Of a stretch of DNA of 64,000 bases, positions 51,020-59,708 are shown one piece after another. Source of the DNA: Nitrococcus mobilis Nb-231 (lineage in GTDB: Bacteria; Pseudomonadota; Gammaproteobacteria; Nitrococcales; Nitrococcaceae); the NCBI RefSeq assembly GCF_000153205.1, contig NZ_CH672427.1:3464596-3528595 (forward strand). The letters run 5' to 3'. Numbering within the stretch: the stretch's first letter is position 1; each line of letters begins with the position of its first letter. Position numbers and translations under genes: made by a program. The notes under the pieces are model-generated. The model did not search any database and was not told the DNA's origin. It was given only the letters and a program-made list of their open reading frames with translations.

Positions 51020-53206
51020 TCATGCAGTTCTACGCTGGGAGCGAGCAGACGGTGGTTCGGCCCGAACACTCCCGCGGCGCCAAGTATGGAAGCGCTCCAG
51101 CCAGGCCAGCGTTCGGGGCGAGGTGTTGGCTCGGCGCCAGGCGCCGGCGGCGTATTTGTTGGCTTCCGCGAGGGTAGGGTAGATGTGGATGGTGCTTAGG
51201 ATTTTGTTGAGCCCCAACTTCCAGCGCATGGCCAGCACGAACTCGGCGATCAGGTCGCCGGCATGCTCGCCGACGATGGTCGCTCCCAGAATTTTGTCTT
51301 TGCCCGGCACCGTGAGTATTTTCACTAAGCCGTGGGCTTCGGAATCGGCAATGGCTCGATCCAGATCGTCGATGCCGTAGGTCGTGACTTGGTAGGGGAT
51401 ACCTCGTTGCTTGGCCGCGCGCTCATTGAGCCCTACCGTAGCCACTTCCGGCTCGGTGAAGGTCGCCCAGGGGATCACGGAATAATCCACCTTGAAGCGT
51501 TTGAACGGGCTGCCGAACAGGGCATTGGCTGCGGCATACCATGCCTGATGGGCGGCCGTGTGGGTGAACTGATAGGGGCCCGCCACATCACCGCAGGCGA
51601 AGATGGTGGGATAGTTGGTTTGCAGGAAGGGATTCACGGCCACCGTGTGCCGCTCGCTCAGCTCCACCCCCAGCTCCTCCAGGCCGTAGCCTTTGACGTT
51701 GGCGGCTCGGCCCACGGCCACCAGGATCTCGTCACAGGCAAACTCAACGTCTTGGCCCGCGTGCTCACACACCAATATTTTGTGGTCCACCTGCCGGCGG
51801 GCCGCCTTGGCCTTGTGGGCGAGGTGCACATCGATGCCCTCGGCCCGGAAGCGCTCCAGCACGAGGGCGGCGATTTCGGGATCCTCGCGCGGCAGCAGGC
51901 GATCTTCCATTTCCACCTGAGTCACCGTACAGCCCAGCCGGGCAAAGGCCTGGGCTAACTCGCTACCGATGGAGCCGCCGCCGAGTACCACCAAACGCTT
52001 GGGTCGCGCGCGCAGATCCCAGAGCGTATCCGAGGTGAGATAGCCGACCTCCTGCAGACCTGGAATGGGGGGCACCAGGGGCGCGGCGCCGGCGGCGATG
52101 ATGATGCGCCGTGTGGTGAGGGTGCGACCGTTCACCTCGACGCTGTAGGGGGAGGTGATCTTGGCCGCGCCCTCGAGCACTTCTACGCCCAGCTCCGTGT
52201 AACGCGCCACCGAGTCGTGCGGCTCGATGCGTTGCACCACCTGCTGCACGCGCTCCATGACTTGGGCGAAGTCGAAGTCTACAGCCGCCGAGCGCATGCC
52301 GAACTCTTGCGCCCGGCGCACATGAGAGACGAACTTGGCCGAACGCAGCAGCGCCTTGGAAGGTACGCAGCCGGTATTGAGGCAGTCGCCGCCCATTTTG
52401 TGCTTTTCGATCAATGTCACTTTGGCCTTTACGGCGGCGGCGATGTAGGCGCTGACTAGGCCGGCGGAGCCGGCGCCGATCACGATGAGGTTGCGATCAA
52501 AGCGCCGCGGCTTGGTAAAGGCGCGCAGGGCTTTGCGTGATTGCATGAGGGTTACTCCCTTTTTGGCAAGCAGTGGAAACACGCCCAACAGGGCGAACGC
52601 GAACAGCAGAGCGGGGGAGAGGATGCCGGCGGCGGAGTCCAGACGGGCGAGTTGGGTGCCGGCGTTTACGTAGACGAGCGTGCCCGGCAGCATACCCACT
52701 TGGCTCACCCACCAGAAGGTGGCTGTTCTAAGCGCCGTCAGCCCCATCAGTAGGTTGATCACGAAAAAGGGGAACACCGGCACCAGCCGTAGGGTGAAGA
52801 GATAGAACGCCCCGTCTTTGGCTATGCCGCGATCGATGGCGGCCAGCCGCGCGCCGAAGCGGCGGCTGATCGCCTCGCGCAGCACAAAGCGGGAGATCAA
52901 AAAGGCCAGCGTGGCGCCTAGGGTGGAGGCGAAGGAGACGAGCAATGTGCCCCCCAGAAGTCCAAAGACCGCACCGCCTGCCAAGGTCATCACGGCGGCG
53001 CCGGGCAGGGAGAAAGCGGTCACGGCAACATAGAGCAGGAAATAAACCCCGGCGGCCGTTAACCAGTGCGCGGCTACCATTACCTGCAGGGCCGCTTGTT
53101 GCTCCTTGAGGTAGGTGAAGCTCAGGAAGCGGCCTAGATCGAACGCAAAGAAGGCCCCGATGACTAGGACGAGCAGTCCGAGCAGTAGCCACCTGCGCAA
53201 TTTCAT
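51020..53206 (-). CDS. TVP38/TMEM64 membrane domain fused to FAD-dependent disulfide oxidoreductase
   Basis: A 728-residue fusion. Residues 1 to about 225 are a TVP38/DedA-like membrane domain (FLSFTYLKEQQAALQVMVAA, FSLPGAAVMTLAGGAVFG). Residues about 235-728 are a pyridine nucleotide-disulfide oxidoreductase close to mercuric reductase/dihydrolipoamide dehydrogenase: FAD motif VIGAGSAGLVSAYIAA, redox pair GGDCLNTGCVPSKALLRSAK (C-x4-C), NAD motif VVLGGGSIGSELAQAFARLG and the dimerisation-domain IHIYPTLAEAN. No N-terminal HMA mercury domain. The start is ATG 53206, overlapping the DUF3047 gene stop (ATGA). Confidence 0.9.
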   Translation of the reverse strand: MKLRRWLLLGLLVLVIGAFFAFDLGRFLSFTYLKEQQAALQVMVAAHWLTAAGVYFLLYVAVTAFSLPGAAVMTLAGGAVFGLLGGTLLVSFASTLGATLAFLISRFVLREAISRRFGARLAAIDRGIAKDGAFYLFTLRLVPVFPFFVINLLMGLTALRTATFWWVSQVGMLPGTLVYVNAGTQLARLDSAAGILSPALLFAFALLGVFPLLAKKGVTLMQSRKALRAFTKPRRFDRNLIVIGAGSAGLVSAYIAAAVKAKVTLIEKHKMGGDCLNTGCVPSKALLRSAKFVSHVRRAQEFGMRSAAVDFDFAQVMERVQQVVQRIEPHDSVARYTELGVEVLEGAAKITSPYSVEVNGRTLTTRRIIIAAGAAPLVPPIPGLQEVGYLTSDTLWDLRARPKRLVVLGGGSIGSELAQAFARLGCTVTQVEMEDRLLPREDPEIAALVLERFRAEGIDVHLAHKAKAARRQVDHKILVCEHAGQDVEFACDEILVAVGRAANVKGYGLEELGVELSERHTVAVNPFLQTNYPTIFACGDVAGPYQFTHTAAHQAWYAAANALFGSPFKRFKVDYSVIPWATFTEPEVATVGLNERAAKQRGIPYQVTTYGIDDLDRAIADSEAHGLVKILTVPGKDKILGATIVGEHAGDLIAEFVLAMRWKLGLNKILSTIHIYPTLAEANKYAAGAWRRANTSPRTLAWLERFHTWRRGSVRAEPPSARSQRRTA

Positions 53207-53925
53207 CGCTTCCCCTTGGGCGCTTGGCTGAGAAATTCGATATCCCCGTACCAGGCTTCCGCGCGGCCGCCGGTGTTGTCGCAATCGGTCATGAGGGCGA
53301 CACCGTCGATGCGCTCTACGTCCTTGCCGTAGAAGCGCTTGAAGTCCTGCCGGACGTTACGGGCCTCCACTTCCCAGTGTTTGTTGTCAGCGCTGCCAGA
53401 GCGCAGTGCGACCATATGAGCGTTCCCAGTGTAGGCGTTGGGCCAGTCGGAGCCCTTGGGCTCGCGGCTTGCCCAAACGTAGTTCACAGCGCGGGTGCGC
53501 CAGGGCAGTAGCCCGCCGTCCGCCACCACGTATACTCGCGCCGGGTAGTCATCACCCTGCTTGCTGCGCTCGTCGACATTCGTGAAGGTGCGGGCCACCC
53601 GCCAGCGCCAACGCAACCAAGGTGTCTGCCGCAGGTCGATGTGGCGCTTGAGGTAGAGCACGGAGGCAGCGGCGTCGCAGCGGGCGTGCAGTACGGTCTC
53701 ACCATCCAGCTTGACCAATGTGTAGTCTGTGTGACCCTGAAACGATTTCTCCTCCCAACCATCCAGGTTGCCGTTGGAAAAACCCCTCAAGACTTCCGCG
53801 TGGAGCGGCGTGCCTACGATCGAGAGAATAAAGGCAGCGGCGGCGAGCGATCGGTACACATTGCGAATTACTGCGCGGTAGTAACGGCCGGCCAGGGTGG
53901 TCCAAACGGAGCTCAACACCTTCAT
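53203..53925 (-). CDS. DUF3047 family secreted protein
   Basis: A 240-residue protein with a signal peptide (VYRSLAAAAFILSIVGTPLH-A) and a DUF3047 domain: WLRWRWRVARTF, DYPARVYVV, VNYVWASREPKGSDWPNAYT, MVALRSG and ALMTDCDNTGGRAEAWYGDI. Probably a periplasmic sugar-binding-like beta sandwich; function unknown. ATG 53925 is 17 bp after the radical SAM gene stop, so the three genes form an operon. Confidence 0.86.
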   Translation of the reverse strand: MKVLSSVWTTLAGRYYRAVIRNVYRSLAAAAFILSIVGTPLHAEVLRGFSNGNLDGWEEKSFQGHTDYTLVKLDGETVLHARCDAAASVLYLKRHIDLRQTPWLRWRWRVARTFTNVDERSKQGDDYPARVYVVADGGLLPWRTRAVNYVWASREPKGSDWPNAYTGNAHMVALRSGSADNKHWEVEARNVRQDFKRFYGKDVERIDGVALMTDCDNTGGRAEAWYGDIEFLSQAPKGKR

Positions 53926-53942
53926 TGCAATCACCGGTGCGT

Positions 53943-54902
53943 CTACGGTGTGCCGCAACTCGCGCCGCCGAGCACACAGAACTTGGCGCAGTGCGGGTGA
54001 TTCAGCTTCACTTCGACAGCGGATTCCACGAGGGTATGGCCGAGTTCGAACCGCAGGTCGTGGGGCAGCAGAGTACAGGCGACGACCGTTGGCTGCGATG
54101 CGCCCTTGCGTTTGATCACCATGCGCGAGCTCGCGCACATCATTGCCTCCGGCGCGGTACCGAGCTGCGCCCAGCACGCCTCGGTTATCTCCGGGACATC
54201 GAGCCGTGCGTCCATCTCCGGAAACAACACCAGTGCGGCCGGGTCGTGGGCGTCGAGCTGGATGCCCTCGCGCTCAAATAGCCGTGCGAACCCTTCTCGC
54301 ACGGCTGCTTCCGGCTCTCCGGAGAACAGCCGCCCAGCGAGTTTTACGATAAAGCCATTGTCGATGAGCCAGCGTAGACCTGTCAGTGTCGGAGCCCAGG
54401 ATTTGGGACCCCGCTCCAGTTCGTGCAGGCCTTGCGTGTAATGGTCGATGGACACGCGCATCGTCAGGCGGGCGCCGTGACGCGAGTGGATATCCAGAAG
54501 CCGCGTGCTCACTTTTATCATGGGCTTCATGGCATTGGTCAGCACCAGCGCCTCGAAGCCGCGCGCGAGCACTTCTTCGAGTATCGCCGGCAGGTCCGGA
54601 TTCATGAACGGCTCGCCGCCGGTAAAGCCGATCAGTTTTGTGCCGTAACCCTCGCGCTCGATTTCCTCCAGGTAAGAGCGCACTTCGGCGTGGCTGAGAT
54701 AGACGAGCGCGTCGTTGCGGGGTGAGGACTCGATGTAGCAGTTACGGCAGGCGAGGTTGCACAGCGTGCCGGTATTGAACCATAGGGTATCGAGCCGCTT
54801 GAGTCTTACCCGCGCGCGGCGCTCGCCGCTGGCGGTGAATTCTGGGTCATGGAACTTGCGCGGATCCAGCAGGGGCGTCTTCGTGATTGCGGCATCGTGC
54901 AT
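53943..54902 (-). CDS. Radical SAM enzyme
   Basis: A 319-residue radical SAM protein. The iron-sulfur ligand motif is NLACRNCYIES in the context FNTGTLCNLACRNC (CxxxCxxC), with GFTGGEPFMNPDLP as the GGE motif. The C-terminal region has Cys at CWAQLGTAP, MMCASS, VACTLLP and a final CAKFCVLGGASCG, which may hold an auxiliary cluster. First gene of the radical SAM-DUF3047-TVP38/reductase operon. Substrate unknown. Confidence 0.88.
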   Translation of the reverse strand: MHDAAITKTPLLDPRKFHDPEFTASGERRARVRLKRLDTLWFNTGTLCNLACRNCYIESSPRNDALVYLSHAEVRSYLEEIEREGYGTKLIGFTGGEPFMNPDLPAILEEVLARGFEALVLTNAMKPMIKVSTRLLDIHSRHGARLTMRVSIDHYTQGLHELERGPKSWAPTLTGLRWLIDNGFIVKLAGRLFSGEPEAAVREGFARLFEREGIQLDAHDPAALVLFPEMDARLDVPEITEACWAQLGTAPEAMMCASSRMVIKRKGASQPTVVACTLLPHDLRFELGHTLVESAVEVKLNHPHCAKFCVLGGASCGTP

Positions 54903-55168
54903 GATGGCTCTTTACTCCTTCGAACAAAGGCACTGTGCTGGATCGGCGACACAGGGATAGCACAAGCGCGTGGTGCAAGGGTTGCAGCGTCCCGGCTGGT
55001 CGAACTGTAACGCCCATTAAAACCTCGCGAAGTCGTGAAACCAGTGACTTCCTCTTCATCAGTTCGTAGTTTGCGTTCCGGGCGACGAGCTGAACATCCG
55101 GGATAGTACGTAGCTCGGCGGGTACTCGTTGATCCTATTGCTAGTCTGCGTGGTTATCGAAATTATCG
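54903..55168. other. Intergenic region upstream of the radical SAM operon
   Basis: No gene seen. It should contain the minus-strand promoter of the radical SAM operon. Confidence 0.4.
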
Positions 55169-55457
55169 TCAGTTGTCCGCTCCGGCCTGCGCCTCAAGCG
55201 CTGCCTTGAAACCCCGTGCCAGTTCTGCAGCCGGACCTTTGCCCCAGAAGTGAGTGAAATAGTACGCAGGTTGCTCGCCAATCATGTGTTGGCAGCCCGG
55301 ATCTCCTTGATCGAATCCCACACCGCCTTGACGGCAGCCGCAAGCCCCGTCGTCGGCCCCTGTCCGCCGATGTGCATAAAATAAGCCTTGGGTTGTCATA
55401 GAAGAAGCGGTTGTGCAGGGCGGTGACCTCGAATCCGTGGGTAAATGTCGCGTCCAT
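55169..55457 (-). pseudogene. DUF1259 (LppY/LpqO-like) gene remnant
   Basis: Minus strand from 55457: FEVTALHNRFFYDNPRL, then after a one-base shift YFMHIGGQGPTTGLAAAVKA and VWDSIKEIRAANT with a stop. In another frame PAYYFTHFWGKGPAAELARG and FKAALEAQ follow. These are the ends of the two DUF1259 modules (ALHNH..., .PR..F.HfwG.G.a..LA). Most of the gene is gone and two frame breaks remain. Confidence 0.7.
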
Positions 55458-55554
55458 AGCGGTCCCCTGTAACCTTGAAATGCGACGCTAGGCTATACCA
55501 TGAACCCGGCAGTCAATAGAATCTCGATGATTTCAGCCATGCCGAGTGTGCGCC

Positions 55555-56556
55555 ATGCGAACGGGCTCCATTCCACTGTATGTGCCGGCCCTGCATGCCC
55601 TGCATCGACCGACGCAGGACCTCTCCGATGGCTACCCCGGGGTGAACCACCCGGAGGTGCCGAGCCGGGTCGATCGTGTGCTCGAGGGCTTTGCGACCGT
55701 CTGGGAGGTCACTGTCCGGACGGTTGAGCATCTGGCATGGGACGCCGTGAACGGGCTCCACGATCCGGAGTACGTACGTTTCCTGGGAGAATTGCGCGAG
55801 CTTCTGCAGGAAGGAGAGGAATACATCCCCTCCATTTTCCAGCCGGATCTTTCTGCGGCGCCGCTGCGGTTGCGCGGCGGCATGTATTGCCGCGAAATCG
55901 GTACGCCGCTGAGCGCCGCTACGCTGGGTGCGGCGCTTTCGTCCGCCGCTGCCGCCGAGTGGGCAGCCCGGGCAATACTCGAAACCGGCCGTGACGCCGT
56001 AGCGCTTTGCCGCCCCCCCGGCCATCATGCGGGCCGGCGCCGCTACGGCGGTTACTGCTTTTTCAACAACGCCTACGTCGCGGCGACGGTGCTCGCGGCC
56101 GCCGGGCGTTGTGCGGTGCTGGATCTGGATTACCATCTGGGGGAGGGCAGTGCAGAGTTGGCGAGCGAACAGGCGCCGTATTTTTCGCTGCACGCCGATC
56201 CGTGGCGCAATTATCCGTACCTGGATGCGGGTATGCAGCTAGAGACGGCCTTCGTGAACCTCGAATCTCTACCGGGGGGTGTGGACGGACGAGGCTACCT
56301 GGAGCGGCTGCGAGGCATGCTGGCACGCCTCGATGTCCTCGACCTGGATTTTCTGGTTCTCTCGCTGGGCTTTGATACTGCGGCGACGGATCCCATTCAG
56401 GACGATCCCGTGAGATTACGCCCCGAGGACTATTTTGCGATAGGCCAAGCACTGGCCGATCTGCGCCCGCGCCTGGCAATCGTGCTCGAGGGCGGCTACG
56501 ACCTGAACGGGCTTAAGGATTGCGCGCGGTATTTTGCAGCGGGGTTTTCCCGCTAA
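55555..56556 (+). CDS. Histone deacetylase-family (class II / acetylpolyamine amidohydrolase-like) enzyme
   Basis: A 333-residue arginase-fold deacetylase. Zinc and catalytic positions are visible: CRPPGHHAGRR (His pair), VLDLDYHLGEGSAE (Asp-x-His ligands), LSLGFDTAATDP (third ligand) and LEGGYDLNGL (Tyr). The second His of the usual DxHHGNG motif is Leu here (DYHLGEG), an unusual change just beside the metal. Likely deacetylates a polyamine or small amide. Its 3' end overlaps a convergent gene by 44 bp. GTG 55546 is an alternative start. Confidence 0.87.
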   Translation: MRTGSIPLYVPALHALHRPTQDLSDGYPGVNHPEVPSRVDRVLEGFATVWEVTVRTVEHLAWDAVNGLHDPEYVRFLGELRELLQEGEEYIPSIFQPDLSAAPLRLRGGMYCREIGTPLSAATLGAALSSAAAAEWAARAILETGRDAVALCRPPGHHAGRRRYGGYCFFNNAYVAATVLAAAGRCAVLDLDYHLGEGSAELASEQAPYFSLHADPWRNYPYLDAGMQLETAFVNLESLPGGVDGRGYLERLRGMLARLDVLDLDFLVLSLGFDTAATDPIQDDPVRLRPEDYFAIGQALADLRPRLAIVLEGGYDLNGLKDCARYFAAGFSR

Positions 56557-56851
56557 GGTCAGTGTCCGCTTCCACCGAATGGATCACCCAGTCTCGTTCG
56601 AAGTAGACGACGAATTCGGGATAGACCCAGCGCGTGATGGGCGGCTTGCCGACTGCGGGGAAAACTCGATCGGGCCTTCCAAAGCGTTGTTTTACTTCGG
56701 CCATGCTAGCGCCGCGGAGGGGGGGCGGGGCGATGAGTGGATCGGAGCGAAGGGGCTCGGCTGTGCTGACCAGCAATTGTTCGGCGTGGGTGGTGGTGAT
56801 CTGGCCAAGAACCCCCAGCAATGCGCCCAAGACAAAAGCAGCTCGGTTCAT
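56513..56851 (-). CDS. Small secreted BamE/SmpA-like protein
   Basis: A 112-residue protein with a signal peptide (NRAAFVLGALLGVLGQITTT-HA) and a short domain containing RGASMAEVKQRFGRPDRVFP and WVYPEFVVYFERDWVIHS, the pattern of BamE/OmlA-fold proteins (M..V...FG.P.......P...W.Y). No lipobox Cys is seen, so it is probably soluble periplasmic rather than the BAM lipoprotein. ATG 56851 chosen since it begins the signal peptide. Confidence 0.75.
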   Translation of the reverse strand: MNRAAFVLGALLGVLGQITTTHAEQLLVSTAEPLRSDPLIAPPPLRGASMAEVKQRFGRPDRVFPAVGKPPITRWVYPEFVVYFERDWVIHSVEADTDLSGKTPLQNTARNP

Positions 56852-57060
56852 GGTGGTCTGCTCCCTAATCAATCTTATCCTGACCCTGAAGCATTCCGCT
56901 CAAGCAGAACATCGAATGGCTCACATTTTCTGTCCAAAGCCGCCCGTGTCAGGGGCGCTGTACCAGCGCTATGCGATATCGCGACCATTTCCTGCTAACC
57001 TGTGAGCCGTCATTGCGAGTTTATTAGCCCTGTGCGTGCCGCCAGAGAGAGTGATGGGAC

Positions 57061-58308
57061 GTGTTTAGACCGCTGCAGCTATATATCGGCCTGCGTTACA
57101 CCAAGGCGAAGCGGCGCAATCACTTCGTATCCTTTATTTCTTTGACCTCGATGCTTGGTATTGCCGTCGGTGTGACGGCGCTGATTACAGTATTGTCCGT
57201 AATGAACGGCTTTGAACATGAGCTGCGGGAGCGCATTTTGGGGATGGTTGCGCATGCCACCGTAGCCTCTTTTGCCGGGCCGCTCGATCACTGGCAAGCG
57301 CTTACGCGCGATTTACGCGAGCAACCTTATGTGGAAGGTGCAGCACCGTATGTCTCTGGCGAGGTCATGTTGACTCGCGGCTCGGCGGTCACCGGAGCGT
57401 TGGTGCGGGGTATTCTACCGGCTGAGGAGCCCAGCGTATCCCAGGTGCTCGACAAGGTGGTGGCCGGCCGTGTCTCCGACCTCAAGCCGGGCACGTTCGG
57501 CATCATACTCGGCGGCGGGCTGGCGAGGGCGCTTGGGGTGGAGGTCGGTGATGACATCACCGTAGTCACTCCCGAGGCCCGGATTTCCGTGGCCGGTATT
57601 TTGCCTCGGATCCGACGCTTCCACGTCGTCGCTCTGTTCGAGGTGGATATGAGCCAGTACGATCGCTCGCTTGCGCTGATGCACCTTGATGACGCGCGTT
57701 TGTTATTTCGCACCGGTAAGGGCGTCACCGGGATTCGGCTGCGCTTCGATGACCTGTTGGCGGCGCCGCGTTTGGCGCGCAAAGCGGCCGCGCACCTACC
57801 CGGGTTCTATCGGGTGAGTGATTGGACGGAGCAAAACCGCAATTTTTTCCGGGCAGTAAGCACGGAAAAAACCGTGATGTTTATCATTTTGCTGCTCATC
57901 GTAGGGGTGGCGGCCTTCAACATCATCTCCACGCTGGTTATGGTGGTCACCGACAAGCAGGCCGATATCGCTATTTTGCGTACGTTGGGGGCGGCTCCGC
58001 AGACGATCATGGGCGTGTTTATCGTGCAGGGCGCGTTGATCGGGGTGACCGGAACGGTGCTCGGTGTCCTTGGGGGGGTGGGGCTTGCCCTCAATGTGGA
58101 GACGATCGTGCCGGCGATCGAGCATTTGTTCCATGTTCAGTTCCTGCCGGCAGATGTTTATTTGATTAGCGACTTGCCTTCGAAGCTGCAGCCGACAGAC
58201 GTCGTACACATCACCATTACCGCCTTGCTATTGTCGTTGCTTGCAACACTCTACCCAGCTTGGCGCGCGGCACGCACGGTACCTGCGGAAGCGTTGCGTT
58301 ATGAGTGA
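57061..58308 (+). CDS. lolC: Lipoprotein-releasing ABC transporter permease LolC/LolE
   Basis: A 415-residue inner-membrane protein with the LolC/E topology: one N-terminal helix ([20 protein letters not shown]), a large periplasmic domain, and three C-terminal helices ([20 protein letters not shown] and onward). [20 protein letters not shown] is the coupling-helix signature. With LolD it extracts outer-membrane lipoproteins toward LolA. Start GTG 57061. Overlaps lolD by 8 bp. A single LolC/E gene (LolF-like use) is seen here. Confidence 0.93.
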   Translation: MFRPLQLYIGLRYTKAKRRNHFVSFISLTSMLGIAVGVTALITVLSVMNGFEHELRERILGMVAHATVASFAGPLDHWQALTRDLREQPYVEGAAPYVSGEVMLTRGSAVTGALVRGILPAEEPSVSQVLDKVVAGRVSDLKPGTFGIILGGGLARALGVEVGDDITVVTPEARISVAGILPRIRRFHVVALFEVDMSQYDRSLALMHLDDARLLFRTGKGVTGIRLRFDDLLAAPRLARKAAAHLPGFYRVSDWTEQNRNFFRAVSTEKTVMFIILLLIVGVAAFNIISTLVMVVTDKQADIAILRTLGAAPQTIMGVFIVQGALIGVTGTVLGVLGGVGLALNVETIVPAIEHLFHVQFLPADVYLISDLPSKLQPTDVVHITITALLLSLLATLYPAWRAARTVPAEALRYE

Positions 58309-59038
58309 TTCGCCGCCGCCTGCACGGACTACACCGATTCTTCACTGCCGCCAGCTCTCCAAAGTGTTTCGGGAAGGGACGCTCAATGTCGATGTTCTAC
58401 GCGGGGTCGACTTGAGTGTGTATGAGGGTGAGCAGATTGCAATTGTCGGCCGTTCCGGTGCCGGCAAGAGCACTTTGCTGCATATCTTGGGTGGCTTGGA
58501 CGAGCCGTCGGAAGGTGCGGTGGAAGTAGTGGGAGAGCCGATGACCGCCTTGGGTGCGACCGCGCGCGGGCGGTTGCGCAACCGGGCGTTAGGGTTTGTC
58601 TATCAGTTCCACCATCTGTTGGCCGAGTTCACCGCGGTGGAGAATGTGGCCATGCCGTTGCTCATTCGTGGCACCCAACCGCGCCGTGCGGCCAAAGAGG
58701 CCGAGGCGCTCCTCGTTCGAGTTGGGCTGCGGGAGCGATTTGCCCACAAACCGGGAGAGCTCTCGGGTGGCGAGCGCCAACGGGTGGCGATCGCGCGGGC
58801 GTTGGTCACCCAGCCCGCCTGTTTGCTCGCCGACGAACCGACCGGCAATTTGGATCGGCAGGCGGAAGAACGGGTTTTCGACTTGTTGCTGGAGCTCAAT
58901 CGAGAGTTCAAGACCAGCATTGTCATGGTTACTCACGATCACTCGCTTGCGGCACGTATGGATCGTGTTTTGGTTTTGGACGATGGCATGCTGGCAGAGA
59001 TGATTATCGATGAAACGCCTCGCCAGGCCCGTAATTGA
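58301..59038 (+). CDS. lolD: Lipoprotein-releasing ABC transporter ATPase LolD
   Basis: A 245-residue ABC ATPase: Walker [21 protein letters not shown], LolD-type [20 protein letters not shown], signature [15 protein letters not shown] and Walker [13 protein letters not shown]. It powers lipoprotein release with LolC/E. ATG 58301 lies in the end of lolC. Confidence 0.95.
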   Translation: MSDSPPPARTTPILHCRQLSKVFREGTLNVDVLRGVDLSVYEGEQIAIVGRSGAGKSTLLHILGGLDEPSEGAVEVVGEPMTALGATARGRLRNRALGFVYQFHHLLAEFTAVENVAMPLLIRGTQPRRAAKEAEALLVRVGLRERFAHKPGELSGGERQRVAIARALVTQPACLLADEPTGNLDRQAEERVFDLLLELNREFKTSIVMVTHDHSLAARMDRVLVLDDGMLAEMIIDETPRQARN

Positions 59039-59060
59039 AGGGGGCGGCACGAAGGTTTTT

Positions 59061-59077
59061 GCCCCAAGCTTTGGGGC
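59061..59077. terminator. Hairpin between convergent lolD and DUF2062 genes
   Basis: GCCCCAA-GCT-TTGGGGC, a perfect 7-bp stem in the 46-bp convergent gap. No T run follows on either strand, though GGTTTTT precedes it. Possible bidirectional terminator. Confidence 0.35.
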
Positions 59078-59084
59078 GTCGTAG

Positions 59085-59639
59085 TTAGTTCTGGCGGTTT
59101 TCTATGGCAGAATGTGGACGGGTGGCTCGGCGGTTACGCCGAACTCTGAGCTGGCGGATGATGTGCAGGCGCCACAGTAAGTGGACGGCGCCATAACCGG
59201 CTAGGGCGAACACGAAACCAATGCTGAGAGAGCCCACCATTAATGGTTTCCAGATGCGCTCGAATTGTTCCCAGAACCAATGCAGACTGGGCTCGAAACC
59301 GGCGTGGGCGGCCACTGGTGAGCCGATGATCCATGTTCCGACCACGTAGGTGAAATAAAAGATGGCCGGCATGGTCAGTGGGTTGGTGATCCACACTAAG
59401 GCGACCGCGAGAAGGAGATTGGCGCGCAGCAAGACGGCAAGCACGGCGGCGAGCGGCATTTGCACGGGTAGCGGGATGAACGCCACGAAAAGCCCGCAGG
59501 CGACGCCGCCGGCGACGGATCGGCGATTGAAGTGCAAAAGATAAGGATTCTCAAGCAGACGACCCAGCCAGCGAATCTCCCAGCGAGTTCGAAGAGTATG
59601 GAAATCTGGGAAATAGCGCTTGAGGAACCGCTTGGGCAT
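59085..59639 (-). CDS. DUF2062 membrane protein
   Basis: A 184-residue protein with three or four hydrophobic segments. RSVAGGVACGLFVAFIPLPV and VWITNPLTMPAIFYFTYVVG are the DUF2062 signature. Often encoded beside comEC and lol genes in gammaproteobacteria; function unknown. Confidence 0.88.
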   Translation of the reverse strand: MPKRFLKRYFPDFHTLRTRWEIRWLGRLLENPYLLHFNRRSVAGGVACGLFVAFIPLPVQMPLAAVLAVLLRANLLLAVALVWITNPLTMPAIFYFTYVVGTWIIGSPVAAHAGFEPSLHWFWEQFERIWKPLMVGSLSIGFVFALAGYGAVHLLWRLHIIRQLRVRRNRRATRPHSAIENRQN

Positions 59640-59708
59640 TTAGCATTCTCATCCGTGGCCGCAGTTGGGCATTGCTAATCTAGCATAGCTCGCATAGCGC
59701 GCAGAGGG

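Noticed and set aside
51020-53206. MerA mercuric reductase of a mer operon
   Set aside because: No HMA domain, no C-terminal vicinal Cys pair (the tail is Arg/Ser-rich) and no other mer genes; it is a membrane-tethered relative.
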